Below, piece by piece: positions 1 to 10,558 of a stretch of DNA of 64,000 nt. Source of the stretch: Microvelia longipes (taxonomy: Eukaryota > Arthropoda > Insecta > Hemiptera > Veliidae); the NCBI GenBank assembly GCA_018340805.1, contig JACMZG010000008.1:25692577-25756576 (forward strand), written 5' to 3'. The notes beneath the pieces were generated by a model. It did not search any database, was not told the origin of the DNA, and saw only the letters and a list, made by a program, of their open reading frames with translations. Position numbers and translations under genes: made by a program. Each line of letters begins with the position of its first letter. Positions within the stretch are counted from its first letter, which is position 1.

Positions 1-360
1 TATATATATAAGACTATGTCCTAAGTCTCATCTCGTTATCAGCATTAGTTTATTTGTTATTAAATGACTTGTGTACGTTTTTTAAAAAATTGTTAAAAAT
101 TCGAAAAATATACCAATTAGGTTGAAATTTGGTAAAAGTGTATTTATAACTTTACGTAATAAATAAGTACACTAAGTTTCATTTTAATACGACAAGTATA
201 TCCGTAATATCTATATAGGATCATAGAAGTTAAACAGTATTACTCGAGATCAGTGTTGTATGGTTGAGCACTAAGAATAAAACGGATGTATTTAAACCTG
301 AGGACAAATGAAGCGAGTCCGAAGTAGGAAAGATGAGGAAAAGTTCCCAGGTATATTTTA
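1..360 (+). repeat. 5S-rRNA-derived SINE copy, 5' truncated by window edge
   Basis: Member of a dispersed family seen about fifteen times here. Bases about 216-285 resemble the internal half of 5S rRNA: 'GGATCATAGAAGTTAAACAG' corresponds to the 5S 'CCGATCACCGAAGTTAAGCAG' region (A box) and is followed by a degraded C-box region. Upstream lies the family body ('GTTGAAATTTGGTA', 'TTACGTAATAAATAAGTACA'). Downstream is the tail with 'GAAGCGAGTCCGAAG' and 'GAGGAAAAGTTCC'. It is a fossil and no transcription is implied. Confidence 0.7.
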
Positions 361-844
361 ATTTCCATATGAATTATCGTATATCTTAGGTGCATTAGTG
401 CCCTATTTCAAAGCTTATAAACTGATAAATTTTTAACGATTTTTTACTATCATTGTGTTGCATTAATACCTGTAATGCATTTACCAGTAAAATCTAGTAT
501 ATGCATTTGCATCAAAAACTTACGTCAGAAGAATTCATTAAGTAAAAGAATAGCGGACTCGGTTAGCTTGCTAAATATTTAAAAAATAATTATATACAAG
601 AAAATAGGTTACTTGTGTTTCCTTAAATTTGGACGCTATATATAGAAAAATTGAATCGATTTATTAGTTGCTTCTTTTTTATTTAACTTGCTTTTTTAAC
701 TTATTTTAACTTTAACTTAACTTAAATTAAACAGTTAAAAAAAGTTAACTTAAATTTTTTTAACTTGCTTCTTAGTTTATTTAAAAAATACTTTGATAAG
801 GTTCGCTTTCTAACGTTTGTTATTAATTATAAATGGTAAAAAAC
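361..844. other. Unassigned AT-rich intergenic DNA
   Basis: No coding potential. It includes a low-complexity stretch of 'TTAACTT'-like units at about 690-775. Nothing else is recognised. Confidence 0.5.
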
Positions 845-1890
845 TATTGCCGCGATGGTCTGTATGCTGGGCGAATTTCCTTTGGAATGCGTATTTCTGT
901 GGTTAACATAGTTAATAAAGCAGTACGAATTACTATTTTCTTGTATTTTTGAAGAAAATATGCATATATTGTATGCATATTTATTTATTTAATTTGTTAA
1001 ACAAAAGTATGCGTCTAAAATTGGCAGAGCACACCGTTTAGTTATCTTAGTAAATGCTTATCATAATGCATTTTCTCTTAAGAATACTGAAGAAATTAGT
1101 AACAAGAGCCTTATAATTAAGTAATTGTTCGAGACATATATCATAAATCGGAATCTTATGAAAAAAAATGTTTTTTTGCACGGAAACACAAATTTTATGA
1201 GGAATTTTCCTGGCATGCCAACCACAGCGTCATAACTATTTTGTATTTATGCTCCAAGTGGTCCATTCGACTCGAGACTGTATCAATTAAACTTAGAGCC
1301 TCCAAAAACATCTGAAACGACACCCCTCTCGAAATTTTTATGTTTACCGACTTTCTTTTGATAATTTCTGATAATTACCAGTTGTTTTTACTTTTTGGAC
1401 GCCTTAGGTGGTCATATCAACTTTGGACCTGTTTTATTTGATTCAGCGACTTACAAACATTGAAAACGACACCTAACTCGAAATGTGTAGTTCAACGGTC
1501 TTAATGTTGGTTTCCGGTTATTTACTAAAGTTTTTTCGACTTTTTGGTCACTTAAAAAGGTCATATCGACTCCGGACCGGATTCATTCAATTGAGGGGCC
1601 CAAATGATGTGTATTAATCTCTTTTTCCGTTAAAACCTAGAATTTCACCAATTATTTTGAAAATTCTGCTGACTCCACAAGCCAGGTTAATGACGCCACG
1701 AGAACATGATTTTCAGTAGGATTCATGTCCTCCCCAAGGCCACTTTTCAAAAAATAGAGAAAATATAAAAATATTTACTAGATTTGCGTAACTTACTTTT
1801 TCTTTATAAGGGACCTCTGAAACAGAATTTAGCCACACTTGGGGTCTGACTCCTACATAACGCCTAATTTCTAGCATTTTTTTTTTAAAG
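845..1890 (+). mobile_element. Old degenerate HL (Helitron/HINE-like) element
   Basis: Diverged copy of the composite seen intact at 8562-12108. The left end keeps 'CTGGGCGAATTTCCTTTGG' (about 869-887). The other arm of the foldback module is near 1180-1240 ('GCACGGAAACACA', 'GGCATGCCAACCAC'). Bases about 1250-1730 hold diverged 150-bp tandem units ('GGTCATATCGACTCCGGACC', 'GACTTTTTGGTCACTTAAAA'). The 3' part retains 'ATAAGGGACCTCTGAAAC' (about 1806-1823). It shows the family has been active for a long time. Confidence 0.6.
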
Positions 1891-2118
1891 GAAAAGCAAT
1901 TATCTTAAATAGGCTGGCTAAGTATTTAAAGTACATTAAATTTTTTCTTTACCACTTAAATTCTTATAAAATTTGTAAAAATACAATATAAAACTATAGC
2001 GGCTAAATTATATATCAATTTTTTTTCCGACTAATCAAGAGCCGGAAAAAATCAATATTTCAGATGCACCAACATGAGATGCTTTAATATAAAGAAGAAG
2101 CATGGTCATAGTCATAGA

Positions 2119-2626
2119 CTTCCAAAAATGGTCTTCACTCCCTTTATTTTAACTCCTGGAAGTTTACCATTATTGTTTTGGTAACTATTACCCAAATATG
2201 GTAATTTTGTTATCACTATATTAAAAAAATATAGAGAATACTACAATAATGCATTCTTTAAAAACTACATGAAATCCTAAGACATTTTATAACAATATCA
2301 CTAATTCGGTAATTTTTAACTAGCTATTGTGTGATATATATAATATATTTTTCTTTAAAGTTTTAAGAAGGAAAAAAATCATTTGTTATTTATGTCAAAT
2401 TAAAAATTATATTTATATATGAAAAATTACCTAATGAGGCTGATATTGGTATAATTTTAGGATTTGATTTAGTTTCTTAAAGAAGCACTATTATAGTACT
2501 CTCCAATTTAATTTTTCATGCTTACCAAAGTGGTAGTAAAATTACTTTAATTGGGTAATAGTTACGAAAATAATAATGGTAAATTTGAAAAATTCTATTT
2601 ACTAGGGTGAAGACATTTTCGAAAGT
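2119..2626. mobile_element. Old foldback (long inverted repeat) element
   Basis: The two halves are diverged inverted repeats. The left arm (about 2119-2325) reads 'GACTTCCAAAAATGGTCTTC', then 'TTTACCATTATTGTTTTGGT' and 'AACTATTACCCAA'. The reverse complement of the right arm (about 2420-2626) reads 'GACTTTCGAAAATGTCTTC', then 'TTTACCATTATTATTTTCGT' and 'AACTATTACCCAA'. The loop is about 2326-2419. There is no coding capacity and no clear target-site duplication, so it is a foldback MITE of unassigned superfamily. Confidence 0.55.
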
Positions 2627-2673
2627 CCGGCTAATGTTTATTACACTTTATTTTTAAGGATTTCAATGTTAGT

Positions 2674-4199
2674 GCGAATTTCCTGAAATATATGTAATAT
2701 TTTCAGACACTTTCTGTAAACACTCTATCTTTCGAACGGATTAATATTTTTAACCAAACTTGGTACAAAATCAACCCTCGGAGGACACGAACCCTATTGA
2801 AAACCAGGTTTTTGTGACGTCATTAACCCGGTTTGCTGAGTCAGCGAAATTTCAAAAATCGGCAAAATTCAGGGTTAATATTTTTTTGCCGCGAAAAAGG
2901 TCAATATTTATGTTTTTTGAGACGCTGAATCGAATGAAACCGGTCCGAAGACGATACGACCACTCTAAGTGACCAAAAAGTCGAAAAAACCATTGTAAAT
3001 TACCAAAAACCAAAATTTAGGTCGATAAAAAATAAATTTCGATTAGGGTGTCGTTTTCTATGTAATTTTGGGCGCTGAATCGAATGAAACCGGTCCGAAG
3101 TCGATACGACTACTTTAAGTTACCAAAAGTCGAAAAAACCACAAAAATTATAGAAAACCAAAATTACGGTCGTTGAAAATTTAATACGAGTAGGGTGTCA
3201 TTTTCAATGTTTTTTGGGCCTCTGAGTTGAATGCCAGTGGTCCGGAGTCAATACGACCACTCAAACTCAGGGACCTGGGTTCAAATCCTTGAAGGGTCGA
3301 TAATTTTTTATCGTTTTTTTTTTTACTTAATATAAGTTTACAACTAAATAATTCTGGCGCGGAGGTCCGCATGTCGGGCGAATTTCCTTTGGATGCGAGC
3401 ACTCAAACCCAGAGTACCTGGGTTCAAATCCTAGTAGGGACAATAATTTTTTATCGTTTTTTTTACCTAATATAAGTTTACAACTAGAAAATAATTCTGG
3501 CGCGGTGGTCCGCATGTCGGGCGAATTTCCTTTGGATGCGTGTTTTCGTGCTTTTTACATTATATAGTTTACAACTACTAAATAAATAATTCCGGCGCGG
3601 TGGTCCGCTGTCGGGCGAATTTCATTTAGAATGTGTGTTTCCGTGCTAAACAACCCATTTCTTGCTTATGCAAGAACCATGCCCATTGCGTGGTTCCGGT
3701 TCATGCTTTAGAACCTAAGCAGTTACTCAATTGTCAAGCACTGCTCGTAACTCATTTGTCTGTATTTCCAAAGGAAATGCGTTAAAACCTTTAAAGATAA
3801 CTGACTAAGCTTAAAGATAAGTAACTAATCTTTAATTAGTGCAAATAATAGTGCGTACTTCTAATTTTAGAGGCATAGTTTTGTACAACAACTGTATGAT
3901 TATGCGCATTTCCTTTGGAAATACAGACAAAATGAGTTACGAGCAGTGCTTGACAATTGAGTAACTGCTTAGGTTCTAAAGCATGAACCGGAACCACGCA
4001 ATGGGCATGGTTCTTGCATAAGCAAGAAATGGGTTGTTTAGCACGGAAACACATTCTAAATGAAATTCGCCCGACAGCGGACCACCGCGCCGGAATTATT
4101 TATTTACTAGTTGTAAACTTATATAATGTAAAAAGCACGGAAACACGCATCCAAAGGAAATTCGCCCGACATGCGGACCACCGCGCCAGAATTTTTTTA
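2674..4199 (-). mobile_element. HL element, 3' end collapsed
   Basis: Read on the minus strand: the foldback 5' module (about 3491-4199) starts at 'TTCTGGCGCGGTGGTCCGC'. Next come three tandem units of about 150 bp (2917-3290, each carrying 'AATCGAATGAAACCGGTCCG' or a variant), then the CRE/MARE block (2815-2845). The TA array and tRNA-like tail of intact copies are reduced to 'GCGAATTTCCTGAAATATAT' near 2674. A pol III B-box-like 'GGGTTCAAATCC' occurs near 3274 and 3420. No protein is encoded, so it is non-autonomous. Confidence 0.65.
3491..4199. repeat. Foldback 5' module of HL family (large palindrome)
   Basis: The module begins and ends with the same sequence in opposite orientation, 'TTCTGGCGCGGTGGTCCGCA' on the left and its complement at about 4175-4196. 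Inner arms around 'TTGTCAAGCACTGCTCGTAA' are also inverted. The asymmetric centre is about 125 bp (3780-3905). It could fold into a hairpin of more than 250 bp. Sister copies lie at 8563-9545, 10559-11219 and 19922-20585, with half copies at 12601-13018 and 21965-22396. Confidence 0.7.
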
Positions 4200-5545
4200 A
4201 TACCAGACGTTTTGTTGAAGCAGCGATTAATAATTGTTAACAAAGATTTAATTATTTTTTTGCTCGAATTATTTTAGATGCATGATTTTTATTGACTATG
4301 GTTTTAAGAATTATTAACTGTAATAATTCAATTTAATAGGCAAAGTAATAGTGACTTTTTTCTGGCTAGGCCTAAGTTTATTTGAACTTAATTTTTGTTT
4401 ACTTTTAATTTATTTAACTGATTTGGGATTATATTAAAAATAATATATGTATAATTCATTTAGTTTTATTTCAAATATCCCCTATATATTTATGTTATCA
4501 GTCTGTTTTTCTATATATTGCAATGCGTTCTGAAAAGATTCAACTGGTCAATTTAGTAGAAGATTGCTCATGACTATCTATTTTTAGTGTTCAATTGTTG
4601 TGTTGTTTATTATGATGTATGCTAGATAGCAGACTATCATAATACTATTAATCGACAGATTTCTGTTTCTATCTGTCTTGATTATTTTTGGCAAGTAGGA
4701 ATTAATAAAATCAGTCTTGCTTCAATTTCTTTAGAATGAAGAAGTAACCTAATGTCAAGCATTTATTACTGCAGGTTAGTTAATTCATAAAAGAAATCAC
4801 TTTGAACTCGCTATTTAGCCAATGACCTCGCTCAATATTGCTTAACTTTTGTTCATCTAACAAAACCCGTAGATACTAGCCGCATTGAAACGAAACTTAG
4901 TATAGTTATTGATTACATATAGAGTATACTTGAACAAAATTTAACTTAATTAGATTATTCTTTAATTTCGATTTTTAAATGTTTTTAATTTGTTTTTAAA
5001 TCAAATGTTTAATACCTTGGTCTAATAAATAACCTTATGCGTGCCAAATCTCAAACTGATTGACAAATTTATAAATCGAATAATCGTAAAATTATCCAAT
5101 TGAGTTAAAATTCGCTACACATATATCCGTTATGTAATAGACATTTCTACATAATTTTGTTTCAATACGGCAATTATTAAATTGTACCATGTATCTAGCG
5201 GCTTTGTATCGACCGCCCGTGCCTGTGAGGCTTGCGATGATCCCTTTGGTACTCTGTAGACGTGTAATCTACAACAACTTTTATAAGATTCATTTTGTAC
5301 CGTTTTTTTAAATCTGAAAGTAATCCAATTAAATTTAAAATTTAGTGCAAGTGTATCCCTTAACATAATAAATAAGTTTTTAATTTATTTAAAGACACAG
5401 GATGGGACTAAAATAACACCTTCTTATTTCTTCAAATGACTATATTTCGCCTGACCCCAAGCATACTCATGTCTACAAACCTAAAATACAAATGATTATT
5501 AATTTATGGACGACTTATGTATAGTATCACTATTAAATTTTAAAT
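4200..5545. repeat. Locus A: low-copy segment also found at 8.3-14.1 kb and 21.5-23.5 kb
   Basis: Bases 4205-4437 match 8325-8560, 4438-4510 match 12108-12172, and 4511-5540 match 13021-14070. At the other locations these blocks are separated by HL insertions, so this copy preserves two empty sites ('TTAAAAATAATATATG' at 4434-4449 and 'CTGTTTTTCTATATATT' at 4503-4519). It contains a degraded minus-strand 5S-SINE (about 4811-4960). It lacks about 40 bp present in the other copies after 'TTTGAACTCGCT'. No gene is seen. Confidence 0.7.
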
Positions 5546-5835
5546 TTACAAATATTTCTTTTTCTGATCTTTAAATACTTTAAAAGATATTAAACACAAT
5601 TTTTTTCGCCCAACTGTTTTCATATGGTCCGCTATGTTGGCCCTATTTATAAAAAATGGTTGAATTATTGATCAAACACTATTCAGCTCTGAAATAAAGT
5701 TAATTCTACGTATATATACAAAGTTATATCAGTCACATTGTACGGTCCATGTTGTTGAATTATAATATAATAATTATTAATTATCCCAACACGTACAAAA
5801 AAATCACACGCTCTAAAATACGCGCCGACCTAAAG
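5546..5835. other. Unassigned AT-rich DNA
   Basis: No coding potential and no recognised repeat. Confidence 0.5.
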
Positions 5836-6280
5836 TTAAAAAATCGGGTACGTGGTACTTCGGAACTTTTCCTCATAATTTCGGTCTCGCTTCGCTCGTC
5901 CTAAAAAATAATAGTCGTTAAATATTTTGCAACACGCCCTCGGACACATAGTAAATGCATTAGTTTCTTTCCTAGGGGTCACCCATCCAGGTACTCACCT
6001 AGCTTGGTGCTGCTTAACATTTATGATCCAACAAAATTCATTGATATACTAGTCATATTGAAACGAACTTATTGTACTTACTATTTACGTAAAGATATAC
6101 ACGTTGTTCCGAATTTCAACTCAGTTGGATTATTTTCCATTTTTGAAAAAACGTACACAAGTTGTGTGATAAAAATTAAACTAATACTGATAATGAGATG
6201 ACACTTGGCAAATATGTCTTATACATAGCTACATTTGTGCCAAATCTCAAAATGATCGTCACATTTTTTCGCAGTTTTTG
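5836..6280 (-). repeat. 5S-rRNA-derived SINE copy
   Basis: One of the clearer 5S-like cores, on the minus strand at about 5972-6047. In plus orientation it reads 'GGTCACCCATCCAGGTACT', 'TGCTGCTTAAC' and 'TTATGATCCAACAAAATTC', the complement of the 5S C box, intermediate element and A box region. The tail 'GGTCTCGCTTCGCTCGTCC' precedes it (5881-5900) and the family body follows to about 6280. Confidence 0.75.
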
Positions 6281-6545
6281 ATTTTTTGGAGTCACCCGTA
6301 GTGTAGTGATTAAGGTACGCGGCCAATATATAGAATGAATGGACTTTAAACTTTCGAATTATTTAGTCATGGGTCTAAATTTATTTATTTTCAATTTATA
6401 TTCAATTCTTGCATGGGCCTCTGGGATTTTTATGTGAGGTATAAAAATTATGCGTATCATGTCCTTCAGTAGGGACGTTAAGCCGGTGGTCTCGAGCCTG
6501 TGCGTTGTCAGGTACTCGTTAAAGATCCTTTACCCTAAATGAAAC
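6281..6545 (+). repeat. tRNA-derived SINE
   Basis: 'GTAGTGTAGTGATTAAGGT' (6299-6317) matches a tRNA A-box/D-arm, and 'CATGGGTCTAAATT' (about 6369-6382) sits where a degenerate B box would be. The 3' body carries 'CAGTAGGGACGTTAAGCCGG' and 'TGGTCTCG', a sequence type I know from the 3' portions of tRNA-derived SINEs in other animals. No poly-A end or duplication is clear. It directly abuts the 5S-SINE copy. Confidence 0.5.
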
Positions 6546-6879
6546 TGGGTATAGGCAAAATTTAGAACCTTCATATTAGATTTATTATAATACTCTAGTG
6601 CGTCTGCCTTGTAGTCTAAAGTGTATGGAGGTTTGGTTTAAAAGTGAGGACACGTGTTGTTCCTAGTTTTCACCAGACTATATGACTCAGTTAAATATGT
6701 ATGATTGCTTAAAAAATCACGAGAGGAACCATAGAAATTCACGGCTTTTCTGTCTAGATTAGATAAAATAATACCTACACTTGAAATTAAAAGGATTAGA
6801 ACACTATCATAGGGAGCTGGCAAAAAGGGCACAACAACGTGGTCTACTAGCCTGTTAGTTACTAACACACCCCAATATT
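6546..6879. other. Unassigned DNA
   Basis: No recognisable repeat. A 76-codon minus-strand reading frame at 6638-6868 has no recognisable motif. Confidence 0.4.
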
Positions 6880-7222
6880 ACTACTTGATTTTTCGAAGTA
6901 TTTGCTGTGTATGTATTGTGGGTTAATGACGTCATAAATAATCGGGTATAGCTCAACTGCGCCTATAGACTGATTTTTGTACAAAGTTTCAACTCACTAG
7001 CATAAATACACTGGGAGCTACGATGACAACAGACACACACACACTCATATAGACGTCAGTCTGTATGTGTGTCTGTGAAAAACGTTGTGAAAATCACATA
7101 GGATGCCTTGAAAACTCTTGAAAACGGATAATTTAGGTGACATCCCAGTTTCGATTTTTTTTTGCAAACGCAATACTTTTCTTATATACCTACGGTATAA
7201 CGAGGAAAAGTAAAAATGTAAG
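6880..7222 (-). repeat. 5S-SINE family body fragment (no 5S core)
   Basis: Carries the body modules in order: 'GGTTAATGACGTCATAA' (6921-6937), 'CTGATTTTTGTACAAAGTTT', 'CTACGATGACAACAGACACA', a (CA)n microsatellite, 'TCCCAGTTTCGATTT', and the terminal 'ATACCTACGGTATAACGAGG' (about 7187-7206). It contains a full TGACGTCA palindrome at 6927-6934. Confidence 0.65.
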
Positions 7223-8091
7223 AATTCACGTGTTATAGTTCAAAAACATTTTGATTAAAGCAAAATGTGTTAAAAATAATTTTCCGGGCAGCACAACTAT
7301 ATCAAAAGTTTGATTATTGTAAGTTTTAACTTTTTTTACGTAAATATAAGAGCTATGAGTGACACAAGGCAAACATACATTCACACATCATGATAAAAAC
7401 TAATTAGAACGTCTTAACAACGCCTAAAATGAAAAATTTTGATGAAATTTCGCTTTCAGATTTTAAAGGTGAACAGAATGCTTCCCTATCTCTTCGGTAG
7501 TAGGCAAGGAAAATATAAATTCGATATTTTGAAATATTTTATCGGCTTTTAAATCTTTTGATAACACTTTTGAAATTAATGTATTGTTCCATTGAGTTAT
7601 TGTAATTGAGTTAGGAAGTTAAGATCCATTTATTAAATTAGGATGATTCATATGGAATTCGTTCGCTTTATCTAAAAATATGGTAGAAGGAAATTTGTCC
7701 ATATTGTTTTTCGTTTTAAATAAAATATCGTTTTGCGAGAATAAAAAAAACAACCAAACATAGCAGCTTCAAAACGTTATCTCTATTCTGTATGATTTAT
7801 GAATTCATAGGTCGGCTTATCTTTTTCAGGGAGGGGGATAAAATATCATAACCTTGGTTAAACTTTTCGAATTTACAACACCATTCACAAGCCAGCTTAG
7901 GCGTACGTTTCGGAAGTCTGGGGTAGCACCAAACCTTGACCAAACCTTCCAACACTACTCCAAACCCTGCAGTCCTTCTAAGAACCATCACAAACGCTCC
8001 TTGCAATATTTCAAACCTTAACTTCGCTCAGACCTAAAGTTCACTTTGTCCGCGATTTTTGTTAATCCTGTTAAAATCCTTATACAAATCC
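7223..8091. other. Unassigned DNA, less AT-rich from about 7850
   Basis: Nothing is recognised at 7223-7795. From 7850 the base composition is less AT-rich and may belong with the RT-like fragment that follows on the minus strand, but its frames are broken. Confidence 0.35.
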
Positions 8092-8304
8092 CTAACAGGT
8101 CACTTTAATCCCTTGATCCAAATCCTTTTTTTCCTCCAGAACTATCCCAAATAATCCTCCTAGATATCTAAACTGATGTGGCCAAGACCCGCTAGAATCT
8201 CCCTCACGCCAGAGCGATACATGGATATCCTCTCGTCCCCGATAACTCACGCTGCTACACTTAAACCTCAAAATTAAATCAAAATGGTTTAACTTTGCCT
8301 TCAC
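8092..8304 (-). pseudogene. Possible LINE (RTE-like) reverse transcriptase C-terminal relic
   Basis: A 70-codon open stretch contains 'FRYLGGLFGIVLEEKKDLDQ'. The 'F-x-YLG ... E-x-x-x-x-LD-x-x-I' pattern is typical of the region just after the catalytic FADD box in RTE-type LINE reverse transcriptases. There is no start context, both sides are broken, and no catalytic motif is present. The call rests on this one short motif, so it is weak. Confidence 0.3.
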
Positions 8305-8561
8305 CGACTTTGGTTGTTTTAAATACCAGACGTTTTGATGAAGCAGGGATTAATTGTTAACAAAGATTTAATTATTTTTTTGCTCGAATTATTTTAGATG
8401 CATGATTTTTTATTGACTATGGTTTTAAGAATTATTGACCGTAATAATTCAATTTAATAGGCAAAGTAATAGTGACTTTTTTCTGGCTAGGCCTAAGTTT
8501 ATTTGAACTTAATTTTTGTTTACTTTTAATTTATTTAACTGATTTGGGATTATATTAAAAA

Positions 8562-10358
8562 AATTCTGGCGCGGTGGTCCGCATGTCGGGCAAAATTTCC
8601 TTTGGATGCGTGCACTCAAACCCAGAGTACCTGGGTTCAATCCTAGTAGGGGACATATTTTTTTTATTGTTTTTTACCTAAATAAGTTTACAACTAGAAA
8701 TAATTCTGGCGCGGTGGTCCGCATGTCGGGCGAATTTCCTTTGGATGCGTGTTCCGTGCTTTTTACATTATATAAGTTTACAACTACTAAATAATAATTC
8801 CGGCGCGGTGGTCCGCTGTCGGCGAATTTCATTTAGAATGCGTGTTTCCGTGCTAAACAACCCATTTCTTGCTTATGCAAGAACCATGCCCATTGCGTGG
8901 TTCCGGTTCATGCTTTAGAACCTAAGCAGTTCTCAATTGTCAAGCACTGCTCGTAACTCATTTTGTCTGTATTTTCCAAAGGAAATGCGCATAATCATCC
9001 AGTTGTTGTACAAAACTATGCCTCTAAAATTAGAAGTACGCACTATTATTTGCACTAATTTAAAGATTAGTTACTTATCTTTAAGCTTAGTCAGTTATCT
9101 TTAAAGGTTTTAGCGCATTTTTTGGAAATACAGACAAAATGAGTTACGAGCAGTGCTTGACAATTGAGTAACTGCTTAGGTTCTAAAGCATGAACCGGAA
9201 CCACGCAATGGGCATGGTTCTTGCATAAGCAAGAAATGGGTTGTTTAGCACGGAACACGCATTCTAAATGAAATTCGCCCGACAGCGGACCACCGCGCCG
9301 GAATTAATTTATTTAGTAGTTGTAAACTTATATAATGTAAAAAGCACGGAAACACGCATCCAAAGGAAATTCGCCCGACATTGCGGACCACCGCGCCAGA
9401 ATTATTTTCTAGTTGTAAACTTATATTAGGTAAAAAAACAATAAAAAATATTGTCCCTACTAGGATTTGAACCAGGTACTCTGGGTTTGAGTGCACGCAT
9501 CCAAAGGAAATTCGCCCGACATGCGGACCACCGCGCCAGAATTATTTTCTAGTTGTAAACTTATATTAAGTAAAAAAAAAACCATTAAAAAATTATGGAC
9601 CCTTCCAGGATTCGAACCCAGGTACCCTGAGTTTGAGTGGTCGTATTGACTCCAGACCACTGGTATTCACCTCAGAGGCCCAAAAAAACATAGAAAACGA
9701 CACCCTGCTCAAAATTTAATGTTCAAGGACCGTAATTTTGGTTTTTTATATTTTTTGTGGTTTTTTCGACTTTTTGGTAACTTAAAGTGTCGTATCGACT
9801 TAGGACCGGTTTCATTCGATTCAGCGCCCAAAATGACATAGAAAACGACACCCTACTCGAAATTTATTTTTATCGACCTAAATTTTGGTTTTCGGTCATT
9901 TACAATGGTTTTTCGATTTTTAGGTCACTTAGAGTGGTCGTATCGACGTCGGACCGGTTTCATTCGATTCAGCGTTTCAAAAACATAAATATTGACCTTT
10001 TTCGCGACAAAAAATATTAACCCTGAATTTTGCCGATTTTTTTGAAATTTCGCTGACTCAGCAAACCGGGTTGCTGACGTCACAAAAACCTGGTTTTCAT
10101 AGGGTTCGTGTCCTCCCAAAGGTTGATTTTTGTACTAAGTTTGGTTAAAAAATAATTATCCGTTCGAAAGATAGTGTTTACAGAAAGTGTCTAGAAATAC
10201 ATTATATATATATTATTATATATATATATATATAAGTCTCACGAAATTTTTTTTTTCGTCATAAGGGACCTCTGAAACGGATTTGTGTCGTGGTCCGAGG
10301 TTCAAATTCCGCCACGACGCCTATCCCATTAGGCGAATTTTCAAAGGAAATTCGCTAA
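8562..10358 (+). mobile_element. HL composite element E1 (Helitron/HINE-like, non-autonomous)
   Basis: In order: the 5' module 'TTCTGGCGCGGTGGTCCGC', repeated, with the foldback (8563-9545); a tRNA-like piece with B-box 'GGATTCGAACCC' complement (9608-9620); about 150-bp tandem units (about 9645-10010); the MARE/CRE block (10052-10082); a TA array (about 10204-10233); then 'ATAAGGGACCTCTGAAACGG', a B-box-like 'GAGGTTCAAATTCC' and the palindromic 3' end ending CTAA (10355-10358). No protein is encoded. The left junction is defined by comparison with the empty site at 4434-4449. Confidence 0.7.
10203..10233. repeat. TA microsatellite
   Basis: Short interrupted (TA)n at the conserved position inside HL element E1. 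Confidence 0.9.
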
Positions 10359-10364
10359 AAGAAT

Positions 10365-10558
10365 AAAAAGTCTCTCCACAGTTAAAGATTTTATTAAATG
10401 TAAAGCAGAGCGCTTTTGATCTAACAAGAGGTCATCATCAGTGCCTATTAAACAAATAAGACAAAATGTCAAAAACAAACCTGTACATAAAATTACAATT
10501 ATTCCAAATCAAACAGATCATACAGAAATTGAGTGATAAAAATATATAAATAAAAAAA
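10365..10558 (-). mobile_element. PLE terminus with degenerate hammerhead-like core
   Basis: Starts with 'AGTCTCTCCACAG' (about 10369-10381), shared by other PLE termini here. The minus strand at 10411-10441 reads CTGATGA, then 'TGACCTCTTGTTAGATC' and AAAAGCGCT. The layout matches the CUGAUGA-stem II-GAAA core of hammerhead ribozymes known in PLE terminal repeats, but the GAAA is AAAA and stem II is imperfect. It sits between HL elements E1 and E2; the same arrangement recurs at 19722-19921. Confidence 0.5.

Noticed and set aside
3491..4199. CRISPR-like array from repeated 25-40-bp units
   Set aside because: Units are inverted and unequally spaced and lie in eukaryotic repeats; there are no regular spacers or cas genes.
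2760..4277. Several 60-90 codon frames in the HL element
   Set aside because: The frames run through palindromic repeats, differ between copies and show no protein motif.
9600..9665. tRNA gene candidate (B-box-like GGTTCGAATCC and Leu-like arms on the minus strand)
   Set aside because: No complete acceptor stem or anticodon arm pairing; the segment recurs inside HL elements, so it is a tRNA-derived repeat piece.
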